NCBI GenBank assembly: GCA_038255145.1
Contig: JBBSLP010000014.1
Span: forward strand, 28,639-92,638
Direction of reading: 5' to 3'
Length of the DNA stretch: 64,000 bases
Origin: WHTX01 sp038255145
GTDB taxonomy: Bacteria; Actinomycetota; Acidimicrobiia; Acidimicrobiales; CAIXPF01
Shown here one piece after another: positions 1-10,102 of the stretch. The position numbers and the translations under genes are program-made. Within the stretch, counting starts at the first letter, position 1, and each line of letters opens with the position of its first letter. The notes beneath the pieces were generated by a model, which saw only the letters and a list, made by a program, of their open reading frames with translations, had not been told where the DNA came from and made no database searches.

Positions 1-252
1 GAGTCGGCCGTGCTCGCCGCCCTGGCCGCGGCCAAGCCCGACCACCGCCTGGCCACCAACGTGGAGTTCTACGCCGGGGTCGTGCTCGACGCCGTGGGCA
101 TGCCCGCCGAGCTGTTCACCTCGACCTTCGCCGTGTCCCGGGCCCTGGGCTGGGCCGCGCACGCCCTCGAGCAGCGGGCCGAGGCCCGCATCATCCGTCC
201 CGCCGCCCGCTATGTGGGTCCCGAGCCCTTCGTCGAGGTCCCTGCACCCTGA
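1..252 (+). CDS. Citrate synthase, C-terminal fragment (5' end outside window)
   Basis: The reading frame is open from base 1 to a TGA at 250-252. It encodes the last 83 residues of a citrate synthase-family enzyme, which condenses oxaloacetate with acetyl-CoA at the entry to the TCA cycle. Recognisable are the late helix NVEFYAGVVLDAVGMP, the segment with the conserved FA(V)SR arginine (STFAVSRALGWAAHALEQ) and the terminal IIRPAARYVGP. A 2-methylcitrate synthase would look much the same here, so the exact substrate is unresolved. The active-site His/Asp part lies to the left of the window. Confidence 0.85.
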   Translation, partial: ESAVLAALAAAKPDHRLATNVEFYAGVVLDAVGMPAELFTSTFAVSRALGWAAHALEQRAEARIIRPAARYVGPEPFVEVPAP

Positions 253-292
253 TCGACTTGTCAACGGAGGAACCGCCCTAACCTGGCCGGCC

Positions 293-1015
293 ATGCGCGC
301 TGTGGTGGTGTGGGCCCACCCGAGCCCCGACAGCTTCAGCGCCACCGTGTGCGCCACTGCGGCCACCGCCCTACGTCGGGCCGGCCACCAGGTCGAGGTA
401 CTGGACCTGTACCGCGAGGCCTTCGACCCGGTCATGGACCGCGAGCAGTGGCGGGCCTACCGGCAGGAGGAGACCCTCCTCGACGACGCCAGCCGTCGTC
501 ACGCCGACCTCGTGCTGCGCTCCGAGATCCTCGTCTTCGTCTACCCCACCTGGTGGTTCGGCCTGCCGGCCATGCTCAAGGGTTGGCTGGAACGGGTGCT
601 GGGCCCCGGGGTGGCCTTCGACATCGACGCCGGACACGGACCCCGGGGCCGCCTCGGCCACGTGCGCCACCTCGTCGGCATCAGCACCTATGGCTCCCCC
701 CGACTCGACCTGCTGCTGCACGGCGACGCCGGCCGGCGCACCCTGCTGCGCAGCGTTCGCCTGTCCTGTGGGCCCCGGTGCCGGTCGACGTGGCTGGCCC
801 TCTACGACCTCGACCGGTCCACCGCCATCCGCCGGGCCACCTTCCTGGCCCAGATCGACACCTCCCTGGGCCGACGGCGACCGCGGTGGACCACCCCCCT
901 GGGTCGACGCCGGCCCCGCCGCTGCCCCGGAGGCACCGCCGCCATCTCCGCGGCCACCGAGACGGCCACGGCCGTGGCCGACCCATCGGTGCCATCGGGA
1001 ACAGCAGGCGACTGA
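293..1015 (+). CDS. Flavodoxin-fold NAD(P)H-quinone oxidoreductase family protein (paralogue 1)
   Basis: This 240-residue protein belongs to the NQO/KefF-type flavodoxin-like family: FMN/FAD enzymes that transfer two electrons from NAD(P)H to quinones. The N-terminal strand and phosphate loop (VVVWAHPSPDSFS), the LDLYREAFDP segment and the YPTWWFGLPAMLKGWLERV motif are all family hallmarks. The ATG at 293 lies just before the first beta strand and is chosen over upstream codons that run into the previous gene. The last ~50 residues are an Arg/Pro/Ala-rich tail not expected in the family. The next gene, 4 bp on, is a paralogue, so the two look like a tandem duplication in one transcript. The natural substrate is unknown. 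Confidence 0.85.
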   Translation: MRAVVVWAHPSPDSFSATVCATAATALRRAGHQVEVLDLYREAFDPVMDREQWRAYRQEETLLDDASRRHADLVLRSEILVFVYPTWWFGLPAMLKGWLERVLGPGVAFDIDAGHGPRGRLGHVRHLVGISTYGSPRLDLLLHGDAGRRTLLRSVRLSCGPRCRSTWLALYDLDRSTAIRRATFLAQIDTSLGRRRPRWTTPLGRRRPRRCPGGTAAISAATETATAVADPSVPSGTAGD

Positions 1016-1019
1016 AGCC

Positions 1020-1607
1020 ATGCAGGTCCTGCTCGTCTACGCCCACCCCGATCCCGAGAGCTTCTGCGGTCGGTTGCGGGACACGGCCGTCGCCGCCCTC
1101 GAGGGGGCCGGCCACCAGGTCGACCTGCTCGACCTGTACGCCGAGGGCTTCGATCCCGTCCTCGGTCCCGACGAGTGGTCCAAGCACCAGGTGGGCATCG
1201 CCGCCCTCCCCGAACTGGCCGACCACGCCCGCCGCCTGGGCCAGGCCCGGGCCCTGGTGCTCGTGCACCCGACGTGGTGGGGGGGCCAGCCCGCCATCCT
1301 CAAGGGCTGGCTGGACCGGGTGTGGATCGAAGGGGTGGCCTACACCCTGCCCACGGGGCGCAGCCGGGTCCGGCCCCGGCTGCACAACCTGCGCCGCATC
1401 GTCGTCGTCACCACCCACGGTTCCCCCCACCGCATGAACCGGTTGCAGGGTGAGCCCGGCCGGTTGGTGGCCATGCGGGGGGTGCGGGCCCTGGCCCACC
1501 CCCTGGCCCGCAAGCGCTTCATCGCCTACTACGGCATCGACCGCGACGAGCCCGAACGACGAGAGGCCTTCGTCGGACGCGTGGCCCGCGAGCTGGCCCG
1601 CCTGTGA
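1020..1607 (+). CDS. Flavodoxin-fold NAD(P)H-quinone oxidoreductase family protein (paralogue 2)
   Basis: This protein has 195 residues, the usual length for the family. It starts VLLVYAHPDPESF (flavin phosphate loop), continues with LLDLYAEGFDPVL, and carries HPTWWGGQPAILKGWLDRV, the dimer-interface and flavin-binding segment also seen in its upstream neighbour. The ATG is 4 bp after the stop of paralogue 1, so the pair is probably co-translated. Unlike paralogue 1 it has no extended basic tail. A cytosolic two-electron quinone or drug reductase role is inferred from the family only. Confidence 0.88.
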   Translation: MQVLLVYAHPDPESFCGRLRDTAVAALEGAGHQVDLLDLYAEGFDPVLGPDEWSKHQVGIAALPELADHARRLGQARALVLVHPTWWGGQPAILKGWLDRVWIEGVAYTLPTGRSRVRPRLHNLRRIVVVTTHGSPHRMNRLQGEPGRLVAMRGVRALAHPLARKRFIAYYGIDRDEPERREAFVGRVARELARL

Positions 1608-1635
1608 GGCCCGGATCACGGCAGGAGGCCCATCC

Positions 1636-2436
1636 ATGACCACCCCCACCCCCGGCTCCGGCCCCACCCCCGCCGGCGACGCCCTGGCCGTGCTCCTCGA
1701 CGAGGCCGTGACCCTGGCCCGGGCCGCCGGCGACCTGACGCTCGAGCTGTTCCGCTCCCCCGACCTGCTGGTGGACACCAAGGCCGACCACACCCCCGTC
1801 ACCGCGGCCGACCGCCGAGCCGAGCGCTTCGTGCGCGACGAGCTGGCCCGACGCCACCCCGACGACGGCGTGGTGGGCGAGGAGGAGGGTGAGGTGGTGG
1901 GCACGTCGGGCCGACGCTGGATCGTCGACCCCATCGACGGCACCAAGGCCTTCACCCACGGGGTGCCCCTGTACAGCACGCTCTTGGCCCTGCTCGAGGG
2001 GGACGAGGTGCTCGTGGGGGTCATCCACCTGCCCGCCCTGGGCCAGACCGTCTACGCGGGGCGGGGCCTGGGCTGCTGGATGGACGGGCGGCCGGCCCGG
2101 GTCCGACCGCGCCCCACGCTCGAGGGGGCGTGGGTCATGACCAGCAGCGTGAGCACGTGGACCCCGGCCATGCTCGACGGCGTCACCCGCCGCGGTGCCA
2201 GCACCCGCACCTGGGGGGACGCCTACGGCTACGCCCTGGTGGCCACGGGCTTCGTCGACGCCATGGTCGACCCCGTGGCGTCGGTGTGGGACCTGGCCCC
2301 CATGCCGGTGATCCTCGATGAAGCCGGCGGCCGCTTCACCACCATGGACGGCACCTCCAGCGACGCGGTGGGGGGAAGCGGGGTGGCCTCGTGCGGGCCC
2401 CTCCACGACGAGCTCGTGGCCGCCCTGGCCAGCTGA
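1636..2436 (+). CDS. Inositol monophosphatase-family phosphatase (histidinol-phosphatase-like)
   Basis: This 266-residue enzyme has the metal-binding motifs of the IMPase family: GEEEG near residue 85, DPIDGTKAF near 103-111 and WDLAPMPVILDEAGG near the C-terminus. Family members hydrolyse inositol phosphates, histidinol phosphate, FBP or PAP using two or three Mg2+ ions. The DPIDGTKAF(T) form with the ending VWDLAP is typical of HisN-type histidinol-phosphate phosphatases of actinobacteria, so His biosynthesis is the best guess, but myo-inositol phosphate dephosphorylation is possible. The ribosome-binding site GCAGGAGG at 1621-1628 fixes the ATG at 1636. Confidence 0.85.
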   Translation: MTTPTPGSGPTPAGDALAVLLDEAVTLARAAGDLTLELFRSPDLLVDTKADHTPVTAADRRAERFVRDELARRHPDDGVVGEEEGEVVGTSGRRWIVDPIDGTKAFTHGVPLYSTLLALLEGDEVLVGVIHLPALGQTVYAGRGLGCWMDGRPARVRPRPTLEGAWVMTSSVSTWTPAMLDGVTRRGASTRTWGDAYGYALVATGFVDAMVDPVASVWDLAPMPVILDEAGGRFTTMDGTSSDAVGGSGVASCGPLHDELVAALAS

Positions 2437-2492
2437 GGAACGTCCTCGTGCCGGCCGGCTGGAGGCGCGGCCCGGTCGCTACAGTGCGCGCC

Positions 2493-3227
2493 ATGCTTAC
2501 GGACGAGACCTACCTCGACCTGGTCCGGGACCAGGCGGCCCTGACCGCGGAGACGCCACTCGAGGTGCTCGGCCAGCGCGTGCCCGGGTGCCCGGACTGG
2601 AACGTGGCCCAACTCATCGGCCACACCGGATGGATCCACCGCTGGGTGACCGCCATCCTGGCCAACGGTGGCCAGCGCATCAGCGCCAAGACGGTCCCTC
2701 AGGCCCCCGAAGACCAGGCCGCGGCCCCTGCCTGGTACGCCGAGGGCGTCGAACCCCTGCTCGCCGCCCTGCGCGACTTCGACCCCACGGCCGAGGCCTT
2801 CACCTTCATCGGCCCCCGCCCGGGCGGGTGGTGGCGCCGGCGCATGGCGCACGAGAGCACGGTGCACCGCTGGGACGCCGAGTCCGCCTACCGGACACCG
2901 GCCCCCATCGACGCCGAGGTCGCCGTGGACGGCATCGAAGAGGTGTGGGACATCTACTTCCCCAACCGCTTCGCCTTCGGCCAGCTGCCGGTGGGGACGA
3001 CCGTGCACCTGCACGCCACGGACACCACCGGCGAGTGGCTGGTGGCCCTGGGGGCGGACGCCGAGTCGTCCCGGATCGACCGTGGCCACGCCAAGGGTGA
3101 TGTCGCCATCCGCGGCGCCGCGTCTGACCTGCTGCTCTACTGCTTCGGACGCATCAGCCCCGACCGCCTCGACGTGGTGGGTGACATCGAGCTGGCCCGG
3201 ACCTTCCAGGCCGCGGGCTGCTACTGA
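2493..3227 (+). CDS. Maleylpyruvate isomerase N-terminal (DinB-like) domain protein
   Basis: This 244-residue protein is of the mycothiol-dependent maleylpyruvate isomerase N-domain (MDMPI/DinB-fold) superfamily, common in Actinobacteria. The pattern GCPDWNVAQLIGHTGWIHRW (residues ~31-50) followed by RRMAHESTVHRWDAE (~125-139) supplies the spaced histidines that bind a metal in this fold. The C-terminal part resembles the alpha/beta domain that usually accompanies it. Members catalyse thiol-dependent isomerisations or transfers, mostly unassigned. The downstream gene is convergent and the two share a hairpin in the 30-bp gap. Confidence 0.8.
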   Translation: MLTDETYLDLVRDQAALTAETPLEVLGQRVPGCPDWNVAQLIGHTGWIHRWVTAILANGGQRISAKTVPQAPEDQAAAPAWYAEGVEPLLAALRDFDPTAEAFTFIGPRPGGWWRRRMAHESTVHRWDAESAYRTPAPIDAEVAVDGIEEVWDIYFPNRFAFGQLPVGTTVHLHATDTTGEWLVALGADAESSRIDRGHAKGDVAIRGAASDLLLYCFGRISPDRLDVVGDIELARTFQAAGCY

Positions 3228-3239
3228 GGCGACAGCGTC

Positions 3240-3258
3240 AGCGGGTCAGAGACCCGCT
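3240..3258. terminator. Bidirectional hairpin between convergent genes
   Basis: A perfect 8-bp stem AGCGGGTC / GACCCGCT closes a 3-base loop (AGA). It fills the gap between the MDMPI-like gene (+) and the sigma factor gene (-), touching the latter's stop codon at 3258-3260. No U-tract follows on either side, which is usual for GC-rich actinobacterial terminators. Assignment as a terminator is by position and stem strength. Confidence 0.65.
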
Positions 3259-4118
3259 CAGCCCGCCAGGGACAGCGGGGCGCGTACCGTGCTGAGCCGG
3301 GTGCGCCACGCCGAGGCGTCGTTGATGGCGGTGGCGTAGCGGGCCTTGCGGCGGGCCACCCGACCCCGGGGGTCACACGGCGAGGCCAGCTCGTACTGGG
3401 CCTCGATGCCCTCACGCAACATGAGCAGGGCTTCGGAGCGGAGCTGGGAGACCCGGGATTCGGTCACCCCCAGGAAGCGGGCCAGCTCCTGGGAGGAGCG
3501 GTTGTCGAGGAAGTAGCCCACGATGACCAGGCGGTGGCGCTCGGGCAGCAGGTGCACGGCGTCACGCAGGTACGAGCGCAGTTCGCGGGACTCGAGCTCC
3601 TCGAGGGGCTCGAGGGTGCTGCGGTCACGCAGCACGTCGACCAGGGTGAGCTCCTCGTCGAGCTCCTCGGTGACCTCGTGTTCGAGGGCGAGGACGACGG
3701 AGCGGAACATGCGGCTCTGCAGCTGGGACAGCTCGTCGACGGTCATGTCCAGCGCTGCGGCCATCTCGGCCAACGACGGCACCCGGCCGAGCTCGGTGGC
3801 CAGCTGCTGCTCGACCTGCTCGAGGCGCCGGGCCAGGTTGCGCACGGAGCGTGGTGCCCAGTCTGCGGCCCTGACGGCGTCGAGGATGGCGCCCCGGATG
3901 CGCTGGGCCGCGAAGCGATCGAAGGGGACGCCCCGGGCCTCGTCGTAGCGCCGGGCCGCTTCCACCAGACCCAGGGCACCGGCCCGGGCCAGGTCCTCCC
4001 GGTCCACGTGGCGGGGGAAGTGCACCGCCACCTGGAACACGATGTGGCGCACCAGGGGAAGGTGCTCCTCGATCCGTTGGGTCAGTTCGTCCGTTGCTGG
4101 ACGTCCACCAATGCTCAT
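3258..4118 (-). CDS. Sigma-70 family factor of the FliA/WhiG type
   Basis: This 286-residue sigma factor has regions 2, 3 and 4. Region 2 includes DREDLARAGALGLVEAARRY and RIRGAILDAVRAADWAPRSV, the characteristic FliA/WhiG core-binding and -10 recognition segment (compare RIRGAMIDELRALDWVPRSV). Region 3 follows as LEQVEQQLATELGRVPSLAE, and region 4 is LPERHRLVIVGYFLDNRSSQ with the helix-turn-helix LGVTESRVSQLRSEAL. The start is set by a strong GGAGG site 7-8 bases upstream of the ATG at 4116-4118. There are no flagellar genes around, so a WhiG-like developmental or stress regulon is more likely than motility. The last ~40 residues form a basic extension after the HTH. Confidence 0.88.
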   Translation of the reverse strand: MSIGGRPATDELTQRIEEHLPLVRHIVFQVAVHFPRHVDREDLARAGALGLVEAARRYDEARGVPFDRFAAQRIRGAILDAVRAADWAPRSVRNLARRLEQVEQQLATELGRVPSLAEMAAALDMTVDELSQLQSRMFRSVVLALEHEVTEELDEELTLVDVLRDRSTLEPLEELESRELRSYLRDAVHLLPERHRLVIVGYFLDNRSSQELARFLGVTESRVSQLRSEALLMLREGIEAQYELASPCDPRGRVARRKARYATAINDASAWRTRLSTVRAPLSLAG

Positions 4119-4456
4119 GCCGCCGCCTCCCATGTAGCCGACCCCGCGAGGTCGCCGCCCATCGGTCACCCGCGCTCCGCTGCCTCTCCCGCAGGCTGAG
4201 CAGATCGCCATCCGCCCGTGCGCTTCGCTGCCGGTGACCGGCCTGGGCACAGTTCCGCCGTGCCCAGGAACCTACGATATCGGAAGCACCTCTGAAATGG
4301 GGAAATGTCCCACGAGCGTCGTCTGGGCCCGGCACCCGCCGATCAAGGTGGGTGGTGGACCGAGCGGTAGCGCCCGGTCCCGGGGGGTCAGGGCGGGCGT
4401 GGCCGGGGCCGCGAAGAGAGTCGCGAGCCAGGCCGGGGGAGGGCCGGAGGGGCCGG
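4119..4456. other. Intergenic stretch upstream of the sigma factor gene
   Basis: These 338 bp lie between the sigma gene start (4118, leftward) and the end of the saccharopine-dehydrogenase-like gene (4457, leftward). The stretch contains the sigma gene's Shine-Dalgarno at 4126-4130, a GC-rich leader and the perfect inverted repeat at 4242-4268. I see no supported coding sequence and no recognised riboswitch class. A few AT-richer bases around 4275-4310 could hold the promoter, but no convincing -35/-10 pair is visible. Confidence 0.5.
4242..4268 (-). promoter_or_regulatory. Inverted repeat (9-bp arms) in the leader of the sigma factor gene
   Basis: CCTGGGCAC and GTGCCCAGG form perfect arms separated by 9 bases, 124 bp upstream of the sigma gene ATG. 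It could be the terminator of the upstream leftward gene, an RNA leader hairpin, or a dyad operator. Its location nearer the sigma gene than the upstream gene's stop (4457) makes a leader or operator role as likely as termination. Confidence 0.4.
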
Positions 4457-5446
4457 TCAGACCACGCCTTCGAAGCTGGCCGAGCGCACGCCATGGGCCT
4501 CCAGGCGAGCCAGCCACGGCACCGGGTCGGCGACCTCGGCCAGGCCGTGCACGCCGCTGGGCAGCTCGCCGTGGGCCACGGCCAACGCGGCCGACGCCGC
4601 CACCGTGCCCGCCACCGATCCCGGAGGTCCCACCGATCCGTAGACCACGACCTCACGCTGGCCGCCCCGCCGACCCCACACCTCGACCCGCACCGCCCCG
4701 GGGCCACCCTCGGGGTGAGGCTGGCGCAGCATGGGCAGACGGGCTGTGAGACGGTCACGCCGAGTGGCGGCCACCCGGGCCGTCACCCGTAGGGAGGTGG
4801 GGAAGGCCCGCTGGAGCAGGACGGTGTCGGCCACGTCGGCGCGGTAGCAGTCCCGGGGTCCGACGGGTTCGGCGAAGTAGGCCAGCTGGCGTCCCGAGCC
4901 ACTGCGGCGGCGCACCCAACCGCCTTCGCGCCAGTCGATGGCCACGCCGCTGAGGGCGGCGTGGTGCTGGCGGGCGCAGTCGGGTCCGCCGGTGCCCGCC
5001 TTGGCCACGTGCACCTCGTCGACCTCGTCGAGCAGGTTGGCGGCATGGCGGGCCAGTAGGCAGGACAGCCCCGGGGTGAACCCGGCGCCGGCCACCACGG
5101 CCACCCCCCGCTCGACGGCCTCGGCGTCGAGGTCCAACAGCCGGGCCACGTCGGTGCCCGAGTCCCCGGCGGAGATGATGGCCGCGCTGTGCGACAGGGC
5201 GGCGCGGGCCAGCGCAGCGTGGTCGCCGGCGGTGACGCACAGGACGACGACGTCTCCCCGACCGACCCCGTCGAGGCCGCCCACCACGGCCGGTACCCCG
5301 TCGAGCAGGTCAGACAGCTGTTGGGCCCGGGCCGGATGGCGGTCGACGACGGCGACCTCGGCCCCGGCGGCAGCCAGCACGGCCGCAGCCCGGCTACCGA
5401 CCCGCCCACAACCGACGACGACGTAGCGGCCTTGCCCGGTGGTCAC
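4457..5446 (-). CDS. Saccharopine dehydrogenase-like NAD(P)-binding protein
   Basis: This 329-residue protein opens with a Rossmann dinucleotide motif (VVVGCGRVGSRAA) and an acidic residue ending the second strand (VVDRHP), suggesting NAD preference. Residues ~60-150 contain AALSHSAAIISAGDSG and GVAVVAGAGFTPGLSCLLAR, the pattern of saccharopine dehydrogenase/homospermidine synthase-like oxidoreductases that act on amino-acid-derived imines. The substrate is not predictable. The GTG start overlaps the stop of the 45-residue peptide gene (GTGA, 5443-5446), so it is almost certainly translated by coupling to that peptide. Confidence 0.78.
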   Translation of the reverse strand: MTTGQGRYVVVGCGRVGSRAAAVLAAAGAEVAVVDRHPARAQQLSDLLDGVPAVVGGLDGVGRGDVVVLCVTAGDHAALARAALSHSAAIISAGDSGTDVARLLDLDAEAVERGVAVVAGAGFTPGLSCLLARHAANLLDEVDEVHVAKAGTGGPDCARQHHAALSGVAIDWREGGWVRRRSGSGRQLAYFAEPVGPRDCYRADVADTVLLQRAFPTSLRVTARVAATRRDRLTARLPMLRQPHPEGGPGAVRVEVWGRRGGQREVVVYGSVGPPGSVAGTVAASAALAVAHGELPSGVHGLAEVADPVPWLARLEAHGVRSASFEGVV

Positions 5447-5580
5447 CGGTAGGCGGGGCCGTGCAGGTCGCGCCAGCCGCCCTGCCGGGGCTCACTCGAC
5501 ACGAAACCACCCACACGCAGCGCGGCGGCGAAACCGACGCCCAGGGCCACCGCTCCCAACGCCCTGCGCAACAGCGACAC
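5443..5580 (-). CDS. 45-residue hydrophobic peptide coupled to the downstream dehydrogenase-like gene
   Basis: A GTG-started frame of 46 codons is preceded by CCGGAGGAACC, an excellent ribosome-binding site 4 bases from the start. The product has a basic N-terminus (SLLRRALG), one hydrophobic helix (AVALGVGFAAALRVGGF) and a polar tail rich in Arg, Gly and Trp. That layout fits a small membrane protein or membrane-associated leader peptide. Its TGA overlaps the GTG of the saccharopine-dehydrogenase-like gene, the classic 4-bp coupling overlap. I recognise no family. The strong ribosome-binding site and exact overlap argue that it is real despite its size. Confidence 0.6.
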   Translation of the reverse strand: MSLLRRALGAVALGVGFAAALRVGGFVSSEPRQGGWRDLHGPAYR

Positions 5581-5651
5581 GGTTCCTCCGGACTGGGGTG
5601 GTCACCGCGTCGTGACGGTCACCGGCTGCTCGGTGGGCGACCGGACACCGC

Positions 5652-5703
5652 CCGATCTCCACCTTCCCGATCTCCACCCTCCGATCTCCACCCTCCGATC
5701 TCC
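5652..5703. repeat. Short tandem repeat (14-15 bp unit, ~3.7 copies)
   Basis: The unit CCGATCTCCACCCT is repeated with small variation (first copy with ACCTT), ending in a partial CCGATCTCC. It sits between the 45-residue peptide gene and tRNA-Ile in non-coding DNA. It may have arisen by replication slippage. There is no spacer structure, so it is not a CRISPR. Confidence 0.8.
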
Positions 5704-5735
5704 GGTGGGGGAGACCGCCGACCCGGCTTGTCTCG

Positions 5736-5809
5736 TGGGGCTAGCTGGAATCGAACCAGCGACCTCGCCCTTATCAGGGGCGCGCTCTAACCGACTGAGC
5801 TATAGCCCC
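5736..5809 (-). tRNA. tRNA-Ile (anticodon GAT)
   Basis: The leftward 74-nt sequence folds as a standard tRNA. The 7-bp acceptor stem is GGGGCTA/TAGCCCC with discriminator A. The D-arm is AGCTCAGTCGGTTAGAGC, the anticodon loop CTGATAA reads GAT, and the T-arm is GCTGGTTCGATTCCAGC. CCA is not encoded. A tRNA-Ile(GAT) just downstream of gyrA and DUF3566 is a conserved actinobacterial arrangement. Confidence 0.97.
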
Positions 5810-5885
5810 GGGTCGTGCCCGGGCACATTACCTGATCACCGCACGTCGAACGAAGCGAGTACCCGCGGGGTCCGTTCGGGCGCGG

Positions 5886-6869
5886 TCACCGGTGGTCGCG
5901 CACGGGTCGGGCCGTCTCCTCCTCGACCACGGTGAGGCGGATGCCGCCCACCAGATCACTGACGAGGTTGAAGACCACGGCGCTGAGCGAGGCCACGGCG
6001 CTGCCCACGATGACCAGGGCCAGGCCCCCGAACGTGGCCACCTGGAACACCCGTCCCCCGTCGAAGGCGAACGACGTCAGGGCGAAGGCCTCCTTCACGA
6101 AGCCCTCGATGCCCTCGATGGTGCCGCTGGCCCGGGCCACGGTCCACAGCGCCGTGCCCGCCACCAGCAGGACCACGAACAGGCACAGGTTGAGCAGCAG
6201 GGACATCTTCAGCACCGACCACGGATCGATGTGGCGGACCAGGCGCCCCACCTTGCGGGCCTGTAGCCGCTTGGCCGCCCGCCGCTGGTCGCGGGTGGGC
6301 ACGGCGACGGTGGCCGGGGCCCGGGCGCCAGTGGCAGGAGGACGGCCGGTGTCGGGCCCGCGGTGGGCAGGGCCGGGGACCGGCACGGTCGATGCCCTGG
6401 CGGCCGGATCGGCCGCAGGACCAGTGCGTCGCAGCTTGGGCCGGGACACGGGTGAGGCATCGTCGAGCAGGCTGGCGGCGTCGATCACCACCGGGGCCAC
6501 GGCCCGGGTCGGCGGTCCGTCACCGTCGTGCTCTCGAACGTCGTCCCTCGGTGAGCCGTCCTGGGGGGCGCCGTCCTCGGGGGCGTCGTCGAGCAGTTCG
6601 GCCCGGGCGGCTCTGGTCCGCCGGGCTCGGCCGCCGCCCTGGCGCGGGGAGGCGGTACGGGAGGGTGCCAGAGGCTCGAGATCGTCGCCGTCGACCCGGC
6701 CGACATCAACCCCGAAGCCGTCGTCCCCGGCACCGTCACCTTCGCCGATGCCACGGTCCGTGTCGCCTTCGGGGTCGACGGTGAGGGCACGGCCCGACGG
6801 GGCGTCGGCGCCTGCTCGGCGGGGGCGGCGGGGAGACGGCGGATCCGCCGTCAGGCCATCGGCTGGCAC
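5886..6869 (-). CDS. DUF3566 membrane protein downstream of gyrA
   Basis: This 327-residue protein has a long disordered N-terminal region (~1-205), acidic and Arg/Pro-rich. A conserved DUF3566 membrane domain begins RLVRHIDPWSVLKMSLL. Two hydrophobic helices are visible (~LLNLCLFVVLLVAGTALW and FGGLALVIVGSAVASLSAVV), joined by an amphipathic loop. The C-terminus ends in short charged residues. DUF3566 genes sit beside gyrA across Actinobacteria and their function is unknown; a link to cell envelope or division has been suggested from context. The disordered N-terminus is longer than the domain itself and looks lineage-specific. Confidence 0.9.
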   Translation of the reverse strand: MPADGLTADPPSPRRPRRAGADAPSGRALTVDPEGDTDRGIGEGDGAGDDGFGVDVGRVDGDDLEPLAPSRTASPRQGGGRARRTRAARAELLDDAPEDGAPQDGSPRDDVREHDGDGPPTRAVAPVVIDAASLLDDASPVSRPKLRRTGPAADPAARASTVPVPGPAHRGPDTGRPPATGARAPATVAVPTRDQRRAAKRLQARKVGRLVRHIDPWSVLKMSLLLNLCLFVVLLVAGTALWTVARASGTIEGIEGFVKEAFALTSFAFDGGRVFQVATFGGLALVIVGSAVASLSAVVFNLVSDLVGGIRLTVVEEETARPVRDHR

Positions 6870-6889
6870 GGGCCGAGTCTAGGGCAGCG

Positions 6890-7252
6890 TTAGGCAGGGC
6901 TCGTCCCGGGGTCCGCCGGGCCCTCGTCCTCGTCGAGCACGGCCGTGGCCCGGGCCTTCTGGCCGTGGCGGCTGACCACCACCTGGACCATCCAACCCGA
7001 CACCCGCCACTCGACGAGCTCGGCCCCGTTGCCCCGGGCCACGTCCTCGGCCCCGGCCCGCCCGTCGAGGGCTCCGGCCAGAGCCGTGGCATCGGCGGCG
7101 GCCTGGGCCGACGCATCGGCCACCACCACCGCTCCCAGGCGGGCCACACCCCACACCAGGGCCACGCCCACCGCCAACACGGCCACCAGCACCATCGACG
7201 CCTGACCGATCTCGTCAGACCACCAACAGCGCCAACCACGACGTCGCCTCAC
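6890..7252 (-). CDS. TadE/TadG-like pilus-assembly (Rv3654c-type) protein
   Basis: This 120-residue protein has an N-terminal prepilin-like segment: charged start, then DEIGQASMVLVAVLAVGVAL and a continuing hydrophobic helix, followed by ASAQAAADATALAGALDG, the classic TadE/TadG-family stretch. Such proteins are minor pseudopilins or secreted anchors of tight-adherence systems. No other tad genes are near, so its partner system is elsewhere or absent. The GTG start at 7252 has GGGGAGG upstream with good spacing. It lies downstream of gyrA, with a 72-bp gap. Confidence 0.7.
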   Translation of the reverse strand: MRRRRGWRCWWSDEIGQASMVLVAVLAVGVALVWGVARLGAVVVADASAQAAADATALAGALDGRAGAEDVARGNGAELVEWRVSGWMVQVVVSRHGQKARATAVLDEDEGPADPGTSPA

Positions 7253-7324
7253 GGGCGCGACCTCCCCGGGAATCGGACACAGGGGAAGCGCCGCCCGTCA
7301 GGCTAACGCGGCTCGGTCGCCCAC

Positions 7325-10094
<2,770 letters not shown>

Positions 10095-10102
<8 letters not shown>

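Noticed and set aside
4119..4456. Riboswitch in front of the WhiG/FliA-type sigma gene
   Set aside because: Inverted repeats are present but no conserved core of any riboswitch class I know could be matched.
5652..5703. CRISPR-like array
   Set aside because: Contiguous direct repeats without spacers, too short for a CRISPR.
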